DNA of 14,165 nucleotides, from the NCBI GenBank assembly GCA_034111325.1, contig JAWUXM010000020.1, positions 1 through 14,165 on the forward strand. Direction: 5' to 3'. A model generated the notes under the pieces. That model worked only from the letters and a program-made list of their open reading frames with translations. It was not told the DNA's origin and did no database searches. Of the stretch, positions 7,020 through 13,435 are shown one piece after another. Position 1 is the first letter of the stretch. Every line of letters starts with the position of its first letter. Made by a program: the position numbers and the translations under genes. The DNA is from JAWUXM01 sp034111325 (GTDB lineage Bacteria; Pseudomonadota; Alphaproteobacteria; Rickettsiales; JABIRX01).

Positions 7020-7610
7020 ATGACAGATAACATCCCCGCAAATCCCTTTACTATCTTTAACCAATGGCTCAAAGAAGCTAAGGATCACCCTCATATTCAC
7101 GAGCCAACTGCCATGGCAGTTGCGACAAGCGATAATAACTCTCCATCTTTACGCATATTACTTGCTAAAGAAATGAGCGAAAAAGGCTTTACCTTCTATA
7201 CAAATCTTACTGGTAAAAAAAGCCAGGAAATCGCCCATAATGATAATGTCGCCTTATGTTTTTACTGGATGCCAATTGACAAACAAATTCGCATCACAGG
7301 TAAGGCAAGACAAGTCCATGATCAAGAAGCAGATAGTTATTTTGCCACACGCCACCGTGGCAGCCAAATAGGAGCTTGGGCGTCAAAACAATCAACAGCT
7401 CTAGAATCTTTTGAGGAGTTAGAAAGCAGGGTTGCAAAAATCACTAAAGATTTTGAGGGAGTTGATATACCAAGACCTCCTTTCTGGTCTGGCTTTAGAG
7501 TTATTGCTGATTCTATCGAATTCTGGGCAAAGGGCGAGCATCGCTGTAACAAACGCACACTCTATAAAAAGTCTAAGGATGGTTGGGTCTCAACATACCT
7601 CTACCCATAG
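7020..7610 (+). CDS. pdxH: Pyridoxamine/pyridoxine 5'-phosphate oxidase
   Basis: Cytoplasmic FMN enzyme that oxidises pyridoxine or pyridoxamine 5'-phosphate to pyridoxal 5'-phosphate, the last step of vitamin B6 cofactor synthesis and its salvage. The 196-residue protein has the split-barrel flavin fold. The FMN-binding region SLRILLAKE, FTFYTNLTGKKSQEI runs over about residues 43-71, followed by a RHRGSQIGAWASKQS block (111-125) and RPPFWSGFRV (152-161). The active-site motif near the C-terminus reads RCNKR (175-179), where E. coli has RLHDR with Arg197 and His199, so the histidine is replaced by Asn. Length is slightly short but otherwise ordinary. The start is the ATG at 7020; an ATG ten bases upstream meets a stop after three codons. 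No clear Shine-Dalgarno is visible. It converges on xerD with a 17-base gap. Confidence 0.9.
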   Translation: MTDNIPANPFTIFNQWLKEAKDHPHIHEPTAMAVATSDNNSPSLRILLAKEMSEKGFTFYTNLTGKKSQEIAHNDNVALCFYWMPIDKQIRITGKARQVHDQEADSYFATRHRGSQIGAWASKQSTALESFEELESRVAKITKDFEGVDIPRPPFWSGFRVIADSIEFWAKGEHRCNKRTLYKKSKDGWVSTYLYP

Positions 7611-7627
7611 CGCCCCTCATATCCATA

Positions 7628-8548
7628 TTACTTCTTCGCCAGAGGATGACAATTTGTAACCATCTGTTGCAGCTTTTTATCTACAACATGCGTATAAATT
7701 TGCGTAGAAGATATATTACTATGCCCCAATAACTCTTGAATGACCCGTAAATCTGCACCACCATTTAATAAATGCGTAGCAAATGAATGACGAATTACAT
7801 GCGGTGAGATTTTATTAGGATCAATATTTACTAAAATTGCTGCCTCTTTTAATATTTGCGCAAAACGTTGTCTTGTAATATGTCCTTTTTGTCCATTACT
7901 AGGGAAAAGCCAAAACGAGCCTGCATATTTACCACGCCGCCATAGGAGATATTCTTGCAGCCTTACTAGCGATGACTGGTTTAATGGCACAATTCTTTCC
8001 TTCTTGCCTTTCCCCTCAATCATCAAAAACCCTTCTATCTCCAGCGCTTCAACATCTTTATAGCGAATAGAACTAAGTTTTAACTTTACTAGCTCTGAAA
8101 CCCTCAAACCTGTAGAATAGAGGATTTCCAACATAGCGGCAAAAGCTTTACCTTGTAATGAAGTAAATTTTTTTTCCATCACATCAATGATTGAGTCTAT
8201 CTCCTGCATAGTTAGGGTTTTGGGAATATTCTTGCTAGTCTTCGGCAAATTACTCTCGCCAATAAAATTATGCTTAATAACTTTCTCGCTGGTCAGAAAT
8301 TTAGCAAATTGACGAATTGCTGAGATCTTGCGTACAATTGAATGATTATCAAGCTTTTGGTCATATAGCGCAAAAACATATTCCCTAGAGTTGCCTTGAT
8401 TAATATTTTGCAGATTCCAGCCTTTAGTTTTTATAAACTGCAAAAAATCTGCTACATCTTTGTGATAAGCCAACAAGCTATTTTCTGCTAGTTGCTTCTC
8501 ACTTGCCATTGCCTCTAGAAAACTCTGTAGATATCTATTTTCTGCCAC
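7628..8548 (-). CDS. xerD: Site-specific tyrosine recombinase XerD
   Basis: DNA recombinase that, with XerC, resolves chromosome dimers at dif near the replication terminus. The 306-residue protein has an N-terminal SAM-like core-binding domain (about 1-95) and a C-terminal catalytic domain (about 110-300). Catalytic residues are visible as R149 in STGLRVSELV, K180 in EGKGKKERIVPL, H250 and R253 in SPHVIRHSFATHLL, H276 in LLGHSNI and the nucleophile Y285 in STQIYTHV. Length is that of Xer proteins, not of phage integrases, and no attachment site or phage genes are near. The start codon is GTG at 8548, overlapping the end of ccmH by 14 bases, so translation is probably coupled. XerD rather than XerC is a judgement on overall resemblance. 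Confidence 0.88.
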   Translation of the reverse strand: MAENRYLQSFLEAMASEKQLAENSLLAYHKDVADFLQFIKTKGWNLQNINQGNSREYVFALYDQKLDNHSIVRKISAIRQFAKFLTSEKVIKHNFIGESNLPKTSKNIPKTLTMQEIDSIIDVMEKKFTSLQGKAFAAMLEILYSTGLRVSELVKLKLSSIRYKDVEALEIEGFLMIEGKGKKERIVPLNQSSLVRLQEYLLWRRGKYAGSFWLFPSNGQKGHITRQRFAQILKEAAILVNIDPNKISPHVIRHSFATHLLNGGADLRVIQELLGHSNISSTQIYTHVVDKKLQQMVTNCHPLAKK

Positions 8549-8915
8549 GTCTTATTACAAAAAAACCACTAATAAAGAAAACTAATGGTGCCAACCATAA
8601 TAAAAATGTAAAACCATTAACTGGCGGCCTATATAATATTTCATTACCATAAAGCTCCGCGAAATAACGCCTAATTTCTTGGTCAGTATTGCCCTCTTCT
8701 ACCATTAACGTAATTTGTTTTTTAACATCTTCAGCAAAGTTAGAATTTGAATCATAAACCGCCTGCCCTTCACATACTAAACAGCGCAATTCTTTAGCTA
8801 AACTTCCTACCCTATCCTCAACTGCAAAAGCTGCCGAACTATAAAAAAGCAATAATAGCAATACTAAACAAAAATATTTTACCACATAAAATAAGTCACA
8901 CTTACTAACTATCAT
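8535..8915 (-). CDS. ccmH: Cytochrome c maturation protein CcmH (short form)
   Basis: Membrane-anchored periplasmic thiol oxidoreductase that keeps the CXXCH cysteines of apocytochrome c reduced for haem attachment. With the start used here it has 126 residues: a signal segment (about 1-31, ending SSAAFA), a periplasmic three-helix domain with the redox motif LRCLVCEGQ, and a C-terminal membrane helix FTFLLWLAPLVFFISGFFVI followed by RRGRK. This is the short CcmH/CycL type without the CcmI-like TPR extension. The frame extends to a TTG at 8951, but ATG 8915 gives a proper signal peptide and only an 11-base overlap with nadE, so it is preferred. No other ccm genes lie in the window. It is sandwiched between nadE and xerD with overlaps on both sides. 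Confidence 0.9.
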   Translation of the reverse strand: MIVSKCDLFYVVKYFCLVLLLLLFYSSAAFAVEDRVGSLAKELRCLVCEGQAVYDSNSNFAEDVKKQITLMVEEGNTDQEIRRYFAELYGNEILYRPPVNGFTFLLWLAPLVFFISGFFVIRRGRK

Positions 8916-10503
8916 AATGATTCGTAATTGGATAACGGCGATCTTTATCAAAACTCATATTTGTAATTTTAACACCGAGCGGAGCTTGCTTACGTTTATA
9001 TTCAGAGTTTTTGAGCAATTTTGCCACCTTGGCAACAACCTCACTATCAAAGCCACGCACAATGATTTCCTTAACTGATAATTGCTTTTCAATCAGCAAA
9101 AATAAGATTTTATCTAAAATCTCATATGGCGGCAAGCTGTCTGCATCACGCTGATTATGGCGCAATTCTGCAGTAGGCTCTTTTTTAATAATATTTTGCG
9201 GAATAACCATGCCTTTATTACCAAGCGCTCCAACCGGAAAATTATGATTACGCCAATTAGCTAATTTATAAAGTTCGGTTTTGTAAACATCTTTAATCAA
9301 TGAAAAAGCACCGCACATATCACCATATAAGGTTGCGTAACCAACTGCGCTTTCTGATTTATTACTTGTCGCTAAAACTAAATGGTTGAATTTATTTGAT
9401 AGTGACATTAACAGCAAACCACGAATTCGCGCTTGCATATTTTCTTCTGTAACATCATCTTCCAACCCAACAAAGCTTGCAGCGAGATTATTTTTTAACT
9501 CAGAGAATAATGATTCAATCGGCAAATTCTGAATATTACATGCACCTGATTTTGCAAGAAAATCTTCAGCATCAGCAAAAGTTTCCTTTGAGGTAAATTC
9601 TGATGGCATAGTCACGAGATGGACATTTTCAGCCCCTAACACATCTATTGCAACCATACTGACCAATACAGAATCAACACCTGCAGAAAACCCTATAAGA
9701 ACTGATTTAAAACCATTTTTTGTTACATAGTCACGCAGGCCAAGCATCAAAGCGTTATAGATATCTTCTATTTGGTCAGTTACTGGCTGATTAGCTTTCT
9801 CTGTAAAATCAGTTACCAACAAATCTTCAGCGAAACCCTTAGCTTGCTCCAATAGCTCACCCTGCTCACCTAAGACAAAAGACTTACCATCAAAAACCAG
9901 CGAATCATGACCACCGACTTGATTTACATAAAGCATTTTCTTAGCAAAACGTGAAGCGATACCCAAACGGCGTTGATATTTATCAAGCGTGAATGGCGAG
10001 GAATTTAAAACTGCCAATATATCAGCCTCCTGCACTTCACTAACATTACAATTCCATAAGTCCTCACAAATGAGCACGGCAATTTTTTGCCCTTTAAAAT
10101 CTAATATGCCAACTCGCTCACCTGCAACAAAATATCTTTTTTCATCAAAGACACCAAAATTTGGTAAAAAGATTTTTTTGAAAATTTGCTTGATCGAACC
10201 ATCTTCAATAAAAACCGCAGCATTATATAAAAGACCAGCCTCTTGCCATAAAGCTCCTAATAACATTGCTGTTTTTTGACCTTTACTCTGCTCTATGATG
10301 TCCTGTAATGTTGCTAAATTATCATCTAAAAAAGCTTGTTTAAGCAGTAGATCTTCTGGTGGATAACCTGAAATTGCTAATTCTGGAAATATTACTAAAT
10401 CAACATTTTTAGCAATAGATTGCTGATAGCTTTTGATAATCTTTTGCTGATTATATTTTAAAGCGCCAACGATAGAGTTGATCTGGGCAAGAGCAAACTT
10501 CAT
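8905..10503 (-). CDS. nadE: Glutamine-dependent NAD+ synthetase
   Basis: Cytoplasmic enzyme that amidates nicotinate adenine dinucleotide to NAD+ using ATP and glutamine, the last step of NAD synthesis. The 532-residue protein joins a nitrilase-type glutaminase domain (about 1-235; catalytic E41 in VIFPELAISGYPPEDLL, K110 before FLPNFGVFDEKRYF, C146 in LICEDLW) to a synthetase domain (about 245-532). The latter shows ENMQARIRG (355-363) and the NKSESAVGYATLYGD block (381-395). Both domains are complete and the length is normal for the proteobacterial two-domain type. The ATP-binding PP-loop reads SAGVDS (273-278) where SGG(V/I)DS is usual; the codon for Ala is GCA, so this is one substitution rather than a frame problem. 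It starts 18 bases after the tim44-like stop. Confidence 0.95.
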   Translation of the reverse strand: MKFALAQINSIVGALKYNQQKIIKSYQQSIAKNVDLVIFPELAISGYPPEDLLLKQAFLDDNLATLQDIIEQSKGQKTAMLLGALWQEAGLLYNAAVFIEDGSIKQIFKKIFLPNFGVFDEKRYFVAGERVGILDFKGQKIAVLICEDLWNCNVSEVQEADILAVLNSSPFTLDKYQRRLGIASRFAKKMLYVNQVGGHDSLVFDGKSFVLGEQGELLEQAKGFAEDLLVTDFTEKANQPVTDQIEDIYNALMLGLRDYVTKNGFKSVLIGFSAGVDSVLVSMVAIDVLGAENVHLVTMPSEFTSKETFADAEDFLAKSGACNIQNLPIESLFSELKNNLAASFVGLEDDVTEENMQARIRGLLLMSLSNKFNHLVLATSNKSESAVGYATLYGDMCGAFSLIKDVYKTELYKLANWRNHNFPVGALGNKGMVIPQNIIKKEPTAELRHNQRDADSLPPYEILDKILFLLIEKQLSVKEIIVRGFDSEVVAKVAKLLKNSEYKRKQAPLGVKITNMSFDKDRRYPITNHYDS

Positions 10504-10521
10504 AATAAAAAGGCTAACTAT

Positions 10522-11175
10522 TTATGCGTCGATTTGAACTAAGTGCCAAATAGGGTTGCTAGATTTAAGGTTTTTAGAAAACACCCAAATATCTTCAACT
10601 TCTTGTATATCGGAAGTACTGCCATTGATAACCTTACCCTTCGCATCTTTTACAGAGCTAATTTGTTCAGAGTCAATAGCAATTTTAACCTCAGCTATAT
10701 TGCCATTTAGCTTAATTGCTTTGAGTTGGTTTTTTAAAATTGAAACAACCGTGATTTCCAATTGGTTGCCAAGTTTGGTAATAGCTTCAATCTGATCAGC
10801 AAAAATATCGTACGTTTTTTTATTAGTTAAGTCCTGCAAAGTTTTTTTATCAAGTTTAGCAAATGCAGTAATAATCATCTCGAAAGCGTGCGAAGAGCCT
10901 TCAAGGAATTTATTTAAATTAAAATTTACATCGATTTTTTTGATCTCCGCAACTTTCTTCGCCAAGGCTGGAGAAAGCGTTGCGATAATGTCACCATCGT
11001 CATCTTTTGGCTGTGCAGGCTCTTCAGGGGTTACAACTTTAAAATTATCACCCGAAAGATTAATAATGTTGGAGGCTTTATTTGGCCCTATACCTTCATT
11101 TTTACCAAGTGTGTTAAAAACCTTAACTGCAATGAAAACTGCAGCAATAGCAAAAAGCAAAATATCTAAATACAT
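10522..11175 (-). CDS. Tim44-like domain protein, membrane-anchored
   Basis: Bacterial relative of the mitochondrial import-motor subunit Tim44. The 217-residue protein begins with a single membrane segment (about residues 3-20) followed by KVFNTLGKNEG, the basic turn typical of alphaproteobacterial members. A hydrophilic linker follows (about 25-80) and then a Tim44/MRP-L45-type domain (about 85-215) with regularly spaced helices and a strand-rich end (ITVVSILKNQLKAIKLNG, VEDIWVFSKNL, WHLVQI). It probably sits in the inner membrane with the domain in the cytoplasm; a role in membrane-protein handling is inferred, not proven. It is divergent from secB across 90 bases, a neighbourhood common in alphaproteobacteria. 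An AGG lies six bases before the ATG. It heads the nadE-ccmH-xerD run. Confidence 0.85.
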   Translation of the reverse strand: MYLDILLFAIAAVFIAVKVFNTLGKNEGIGPNKASNIINLSGDNFKVVTPEEPAQPKDDDGDIIATLSPALAKKVAEIKKIDVNFNLNKFLEGSSHAFEMIITAFAKLDKKTLQDLTNKKTYDIFADQIEAITKLGNQLEITVVSILKNQLKAIKLNGNIAEVKIAIDSEQISSVKDAKGKVINGSTSDIQEVEDIWVFSKNLKSSNPIWHLVQIDA

Positions 11176-11208
11176 TTAAAACCTATAATTAAGAATAATC
11201 ATTAACAG

Positions 11209-11238
11209 TTGCAAAACTAGCTATGAGTAATATATATT
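11209..11238 (+). promoter_or_regulatory. Candidate secB promoter
   Basis: TTGCAA (11209-11214) and TATATT (11233-11238) are spaced by 18 bases, predicting a leader of about 20 bases before the secB ATG. TTGCAA is self-complementary, so the same hexamer could also serve as a -35 box for the divergent tim44-like gene, with AATTAT 18 bases away on the minus strand. Motif match only. Confidence 0.4.
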
Positions 11239-11265
11239 CCTATCTTTAAAAAACAATGGAACATC

Positions 11266-11724
11266 ATGGAAAACAGCAAAGTAATTGTTAACGCTCAATA
11301 TATCAAAGATCTTTCCTTTGAAAGCCCTAAACCACCAATATCCCTCAAACAACAACCTAAAATCGAATTTAACGTTGATATAAACGCCCGGAAACTGGGT
11401 GATAATTTGTTTGAAGTGTCGCTCAAAACAAAGGTTCGCGCTATATCTTCAGCAGAAGAACAGGAAGATGTTATTTTCTTAGCTGAATTAGACTATGCAG
11501 GGATTTTTACTATAGAGAATGTCCCTGACGAAAATAAAGAAGAAATATTATTGATCTATTGCCCAAACCTAATCTTCCCTTTCGCCAGAAGAGTCATCGC
11601 TAACACAACAAGTGATGGTGGCTACCCTGCTTTAATGATGGACCCTATTGATTTCGCTAAATTATATCATGAGCGCAAAACAAACGGCGACCCTACTGAA
11701 GGTGGCGATAAAACCCTCAATTAG
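11266..11724 (+). CDS. secB: Protein-export chaperone SecB
   Basis: Cytoplasmic tetrameric chaperone that holds unfolded preproteins and passes them to SecA for export; the barrel protein, amidase and similar products here are the kind of cargo it handles. The 152-residue protein has the expected elements: YIKDLSFESPKPP (13-25), the strand region FEVSLKTKVRA with FLAELDYAGIF, then LLIYCPNLIFPFARRVIANTTSDGGYPALMMDPIDF, a SecB hallmark, over about residues 103-137. A polar tail ends the protein. The start at 11266 is the in-frame one; an ATG ten bases upstream (11256) is out of frame and stops after eleven codons. No strong Shine-Dalgarno. Its stop overlaps the stop of the convergent rlmN by four bases. 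Confidence 0.95.
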   Translation: MENSKVIVNAQYIKDLSFESPKPPISLKQQPKIEFNVDINARKLGDNLFEVSLKTKVRAISSAEEQEDVIFLAELDYAGIFTIENVPDENKEEILLIYCPNLIFPFARRVIANTTSDGGYPALMMDPIDFAKLYHERKTNGDPTEGGDKTLN

Positions 11725-12776
11725 GATAGTGATTTCCTAACTTTCTTTGAAGCGGATTTTAGCTGCCCACATGCCGCAAAAATATCCTGCCCACGCGTTA
11801 CTCTAATTGGCGCTTCGATATTTGCTGCCGATAAAACATCAGCAAAACGCCTCATCTGATTTCTACTTGAGCATTCATACGGAGAATCTGGCCATGGGTT
11901 GAACGGAATCAAATTCACTTTAATAAATCTCCGCCCAATGAGCCTTGCTAGCTCTTTTGCTTGTTCTTCTGAATCATTAACATCTTTTAACATCACATAT
12001 TCAAAAGTGATTTTATGAACATTCGCCGTTTCGATGTAATTTTCACATGCAACCATTAGGTCTTTAAGTGGGTATTTCTTATTAATCGACATGATTTCAG
12101 TCCGCAGGCTATCTGTTGGCGCATGTAGGGAGATCGCCAAGCCAACCGCCAACTCTTCAGCGACTTTATTAATAGCTGGGATGATTCCTGATGTAGAAAT
12201 AGTAATTTTCCGACGTGATAAATTCAGACCATCCTTATCAAGCAAGATCTTACAAGATTGCACAACATTGTCATAGTTAAGCAATGGCTCGCCCATTCCC
12301 ATAAAAACAATATTTGTTATGCGTGCTTCTGGATTTGATTCAGCTAAAAGCTTTTTTGCCGTCATAACTTGATTAACGATCTGGTCAGCGCTTAAATCTC
12401 TGACCCAATTTTGAGTTCCTGTATGGCAAAAATGACAATTTAATGTGCAGCCAACTTGTGATGAGATGCATAATGTGCCACGGCTTTCCTCTGGTATAAA
12501 AACCGTTTCTATTTCGTTCGCATCTGGTAATGTAAATAGCCACTTATGCGTTCCATCCTTTGATACTTGTTGGTTACTAACAGCAAGAGAATCAAGCGAT
12601 AATATATCTGCTAATTTCTGTTGCAAATCGGACGATAGATTAGTCATCGCAGCAAAATTGCTGACTTGCTTCACGTAAAGCCATTGCCAAATTTGCTTAG
12701 CTCGAAATTTTGCTTCACCAATATTGGTCAGCAATTCAGTAATTTGCTCGAGGCGATAATTATAGATGTGTTTCAT
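11721..12776 (-). CDS. rlmN: Dual-specificity 23S rRNA / tRNA adenine C2-methyltransferase RlmN
   Basis: Cytoplasmic radical-SAM enzyme that methylates C2 of A2503 in 23S rRNA and A37 of some tRNAs. The 351-residue protein shows the cluster motif CTLNCHFC (C110, C114, C117) that holds the 4Fe-4S cluster. The first methyl-relay cysteine is probably C103 in TLCISSQVGC, and the second C336 in GQDIFAACGQL. The GMGEPLLNYDNV block and the SLHAPTDSLR stretch are family signatures. Length is close to the usual size. The ATG at 12776 lies 25 bases after the stop of the small lipoprotein gene, so cotranscription with it is plausible. The 3' end overlaps the secB stop by four bases, tail to tail, leaving no room for a terminator between them. 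Confidence 0.96.
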   Translation of the reverse strand: MKHIYNYRLEQITELLTNIGEAKFRAKQIWQWLYVKQVSNFAAMTNLSSDLQQKLADILSLDSLAVSNQQVSKDGTHKWLFTLPDANEIETVFIPEESRGTLCISSQVGCTLNCHFCHTGTQNWVRDLSADQIVNQVMTAKKLLAESNPEARITNIVFMGMGEPLLNYDNVVQSCKILLDKDGLNLSRRKITISTSGIIPAINKVAEELAVGLAISLHAPTDSLRTEIMSINKKYPLKDLMVACENYIETANVHKITFEYVMLKDVNDSEEQAKELARLIGRRFIKVNLIPFNPWPDSPYECSSRNQMRRFADVLSAANIEAPIRVTRGQDIFAACGQLKSASKKVRKSLS

Positions 12777-12801
12777 AAGTAATTAATGAATTAATGGAAA
12801 T

Positions 12802-13065
12802 TTATCTGCCTACCGGGTAGTCATCCAGCGGTCTATTGGGATGGTTGCGATCTAAAGGTATATTCCTAGGGTAACGATATATGCTATCATAATCTCCCGA
12901 ATATGGAGACTGTGTTACACCCTTAGGATAAAGGTATTGACTATCATAATCACGATATACTGGTAACGAATTGAAGCTTTTTTGGCTCTCCCCCTCAGGG
13001 TATCGCACATAAAAACTAAGGCAACCACCTAGAAACAATAATAATAAAATGGCTATATATCGCAC
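12802..13065 (-). CDS. Small lipoprotein with repeated Tyr-Pro motifs, function unknown
   Basis: I do not recognise a family. With the start used here the 87-residue product begins MRYIAILLLLFLGGC, a lipoprotein signal with lipobox LGGC, so it should be lipidated on Cys15 and exported. The mature part is short, polar and Tyr/Pro/Arg-rich, with no further cysteine. It contains a loosely repeated unit: VRYPEG, YDSQYLYPKG, YDSIYRYPRN and DDYPVG. This suggests an extended rather than globular protein. Start choice: the frame continues to a GTG at 13086, but the GTG at 13065 is preceded by AAGGGTAGG at ribosome-binding distance and gives a cleaner signal peptide. It lies 25 bases upstream of rlmN on the same strand and is divergent from the Cys-repeat peptide gene, sharing its regulatory interval. 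Confidence 0.65.
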   Translation of the reverse strand: MRYIAILLLLFLGGCLSFYVRYPEGESQKSFNSLPVYRDYDSQYLYPKGVTQSPYSGDYDSIYRYPRNIPLDRNHPNRPLDDYPVGR

Positions 13066-13113
13066 TTTACCTACCCTTAAACACACTTAACAAAATTAAC
13101 TTTAATTTAAATA

Positions 13114-13159
13114 ATCCTACTATAGGATGTAGCCACTAAGTGTAGAATATTTTTTCTAC
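13114..13159. promoter_or_regulatory. Two short dyads in the divergent control region
   Basis: The interval between the lipoprotein gene and the Cys-repeat peptide gene contains two perfect 6-bp inverted repeats: ATCCTA-CTA-TAGGAT at 13114-13128 and GTAGAA-TATTTT-TTCTAC at 13142-13159. They lie 31-76 bases before the peptide ATG, where an operator would be expected. In AT-rich DNA such dyads can arise by chance. I could not assign -35/-10 boxes with confidence. Confidence 0.35.
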
Positions 13160-13189
13160 TTTTCTATTAATTTATTTAAAGGTTTTATT

Positions 13190-13375
13190 ATGATTGTTAA
13201 AAAAATTGCAAAAGCAGCTTCAGTTTTAGCTATAATGGGCTTTGTTGCTGGTGGTGTTGCAAGCTGTAACATGATGGGCAAAGAAAGCTCTCACAAAAAT
13301 GGATGTAAAGGTAAAAGCTCTTGCAAAAGCAAAAGCTCTTGCAAAAGCAAACATTCTTGCAAAGGCGAAAAATAA
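13190..13375 (+). CDS. Small exported Cys/Lys-repeat peptide, candidate precursor of an MNIO-modified RiPP
   Basis: A 61-residue basic peptide with a good ribosome binding site (AAAGG at 13178-13182, seven bases before the ATG). Residues 1-25 form a signal sequence (MIVKKIAKAA, then a hydrophobic stretch) ending in the lipobox VASC, so C26 may be lipidated by Lgt and cleaved by signal peptidase II; cleavage by signal peptidase I is an alternative. After a short spacer, cysteines C39, C45, C51 and C57 are spaced exactly six residues apart in the unit CK(S/G)K(S/H)S. No other cysteine occurs and the peptide ends GEK. The next gene, 60 bases downstream on the same strand, encodes a DUF692/MNIO enzyme. 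Known relatives of that enzyme act on small exported Cys peptides (DUF2282 bufferins, HvfA with EGKCG motifs). The precursor role is therefore inferred from context; the repeat here differs from the motifs I know. Confidence 0.75.
   Translation: MIVKKIAKAASVLAIMGFVAGGVASCNMMGKESSHKNGCKGKSSCKSKSSCKSKHSCKGEK
13304..13375 (+). repeat. Four tandem 18-base coding repeats
   Basis: Four in-frame 18-base units begin at 13304, 13322, 13340 and 13358, each starting with a Cys codon (TGT or TGC) followed by AAA. Units 2 and 3 differ at only a few bases; unit 1 has changed Cys and Gly codons and unit 4 ends in the stop codon. They encode the hexads CKGKSS, CKSKSS, CKSKHS and CKGEK-stop. Confidence 0.9.
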
Positions 13376-13395
13376 TTCGTAAAGTATTATTTTTA

Positions 13396-13419
13396 ATAGG
13401 GAGGAGCAATCCTCCCTGT
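13396..13419 (+). other. Intercistronic hairpin with GCAA tetraloop
   Basis: A 7-bp GC-rich stem GGGAGGA/TCCTCCC (13399-13405 with 13410-13416) closed by the GNRA-type loop GCAA, extendable by three weaker pairs to 13396-13419. It lies 20 bases after the peptide stop and 16 bases before the MNIO start. No T run follows, so it is not a standard terminator. It could protect the 3' end of the peptide message, attenuate read-through, or set the ratio of peptide to enzyme. Its 5' arm resembles a strong Shine-Dalgarno but lies about 30 bases from the next ATG. Confidence 0.65.
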
Positions 13420-13435
13420 CCTCTCACGTTTAAAG

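Noticed and set aside
7628..8548. Reading the tyrosine recombinase as a phage or island integrase
   Set aside because: Length and motifs are those of Xer proteins, the gene overlaps ccmH in a housekeeping run, and no tRNA, attachment repeat or phage gene is nearby.
11256..11291. Upstream ATG and eleven-codon frame overlapping the secB start
   Set aside because: Out of frame with secB, no ribosome binding site, and the peptide has no recognisable feature; used only to settle the secB start.
13396..13419. Reading the hairpin after the Cys-repeat peptide as a rho-independent terminator
   Set aside because: No T run follows the stem and the next gene starts 16 bases later on the same strand, so it is listed as a hairpin of unknown role.
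13230..13427. 65-codon minus-strand frame with many Cys and Phe
   Set aside because: It is the antisense of the Cys-repeat peptide; its Cys pattern is the reverse reading of the AAA/GCA/AGC repeat codons.
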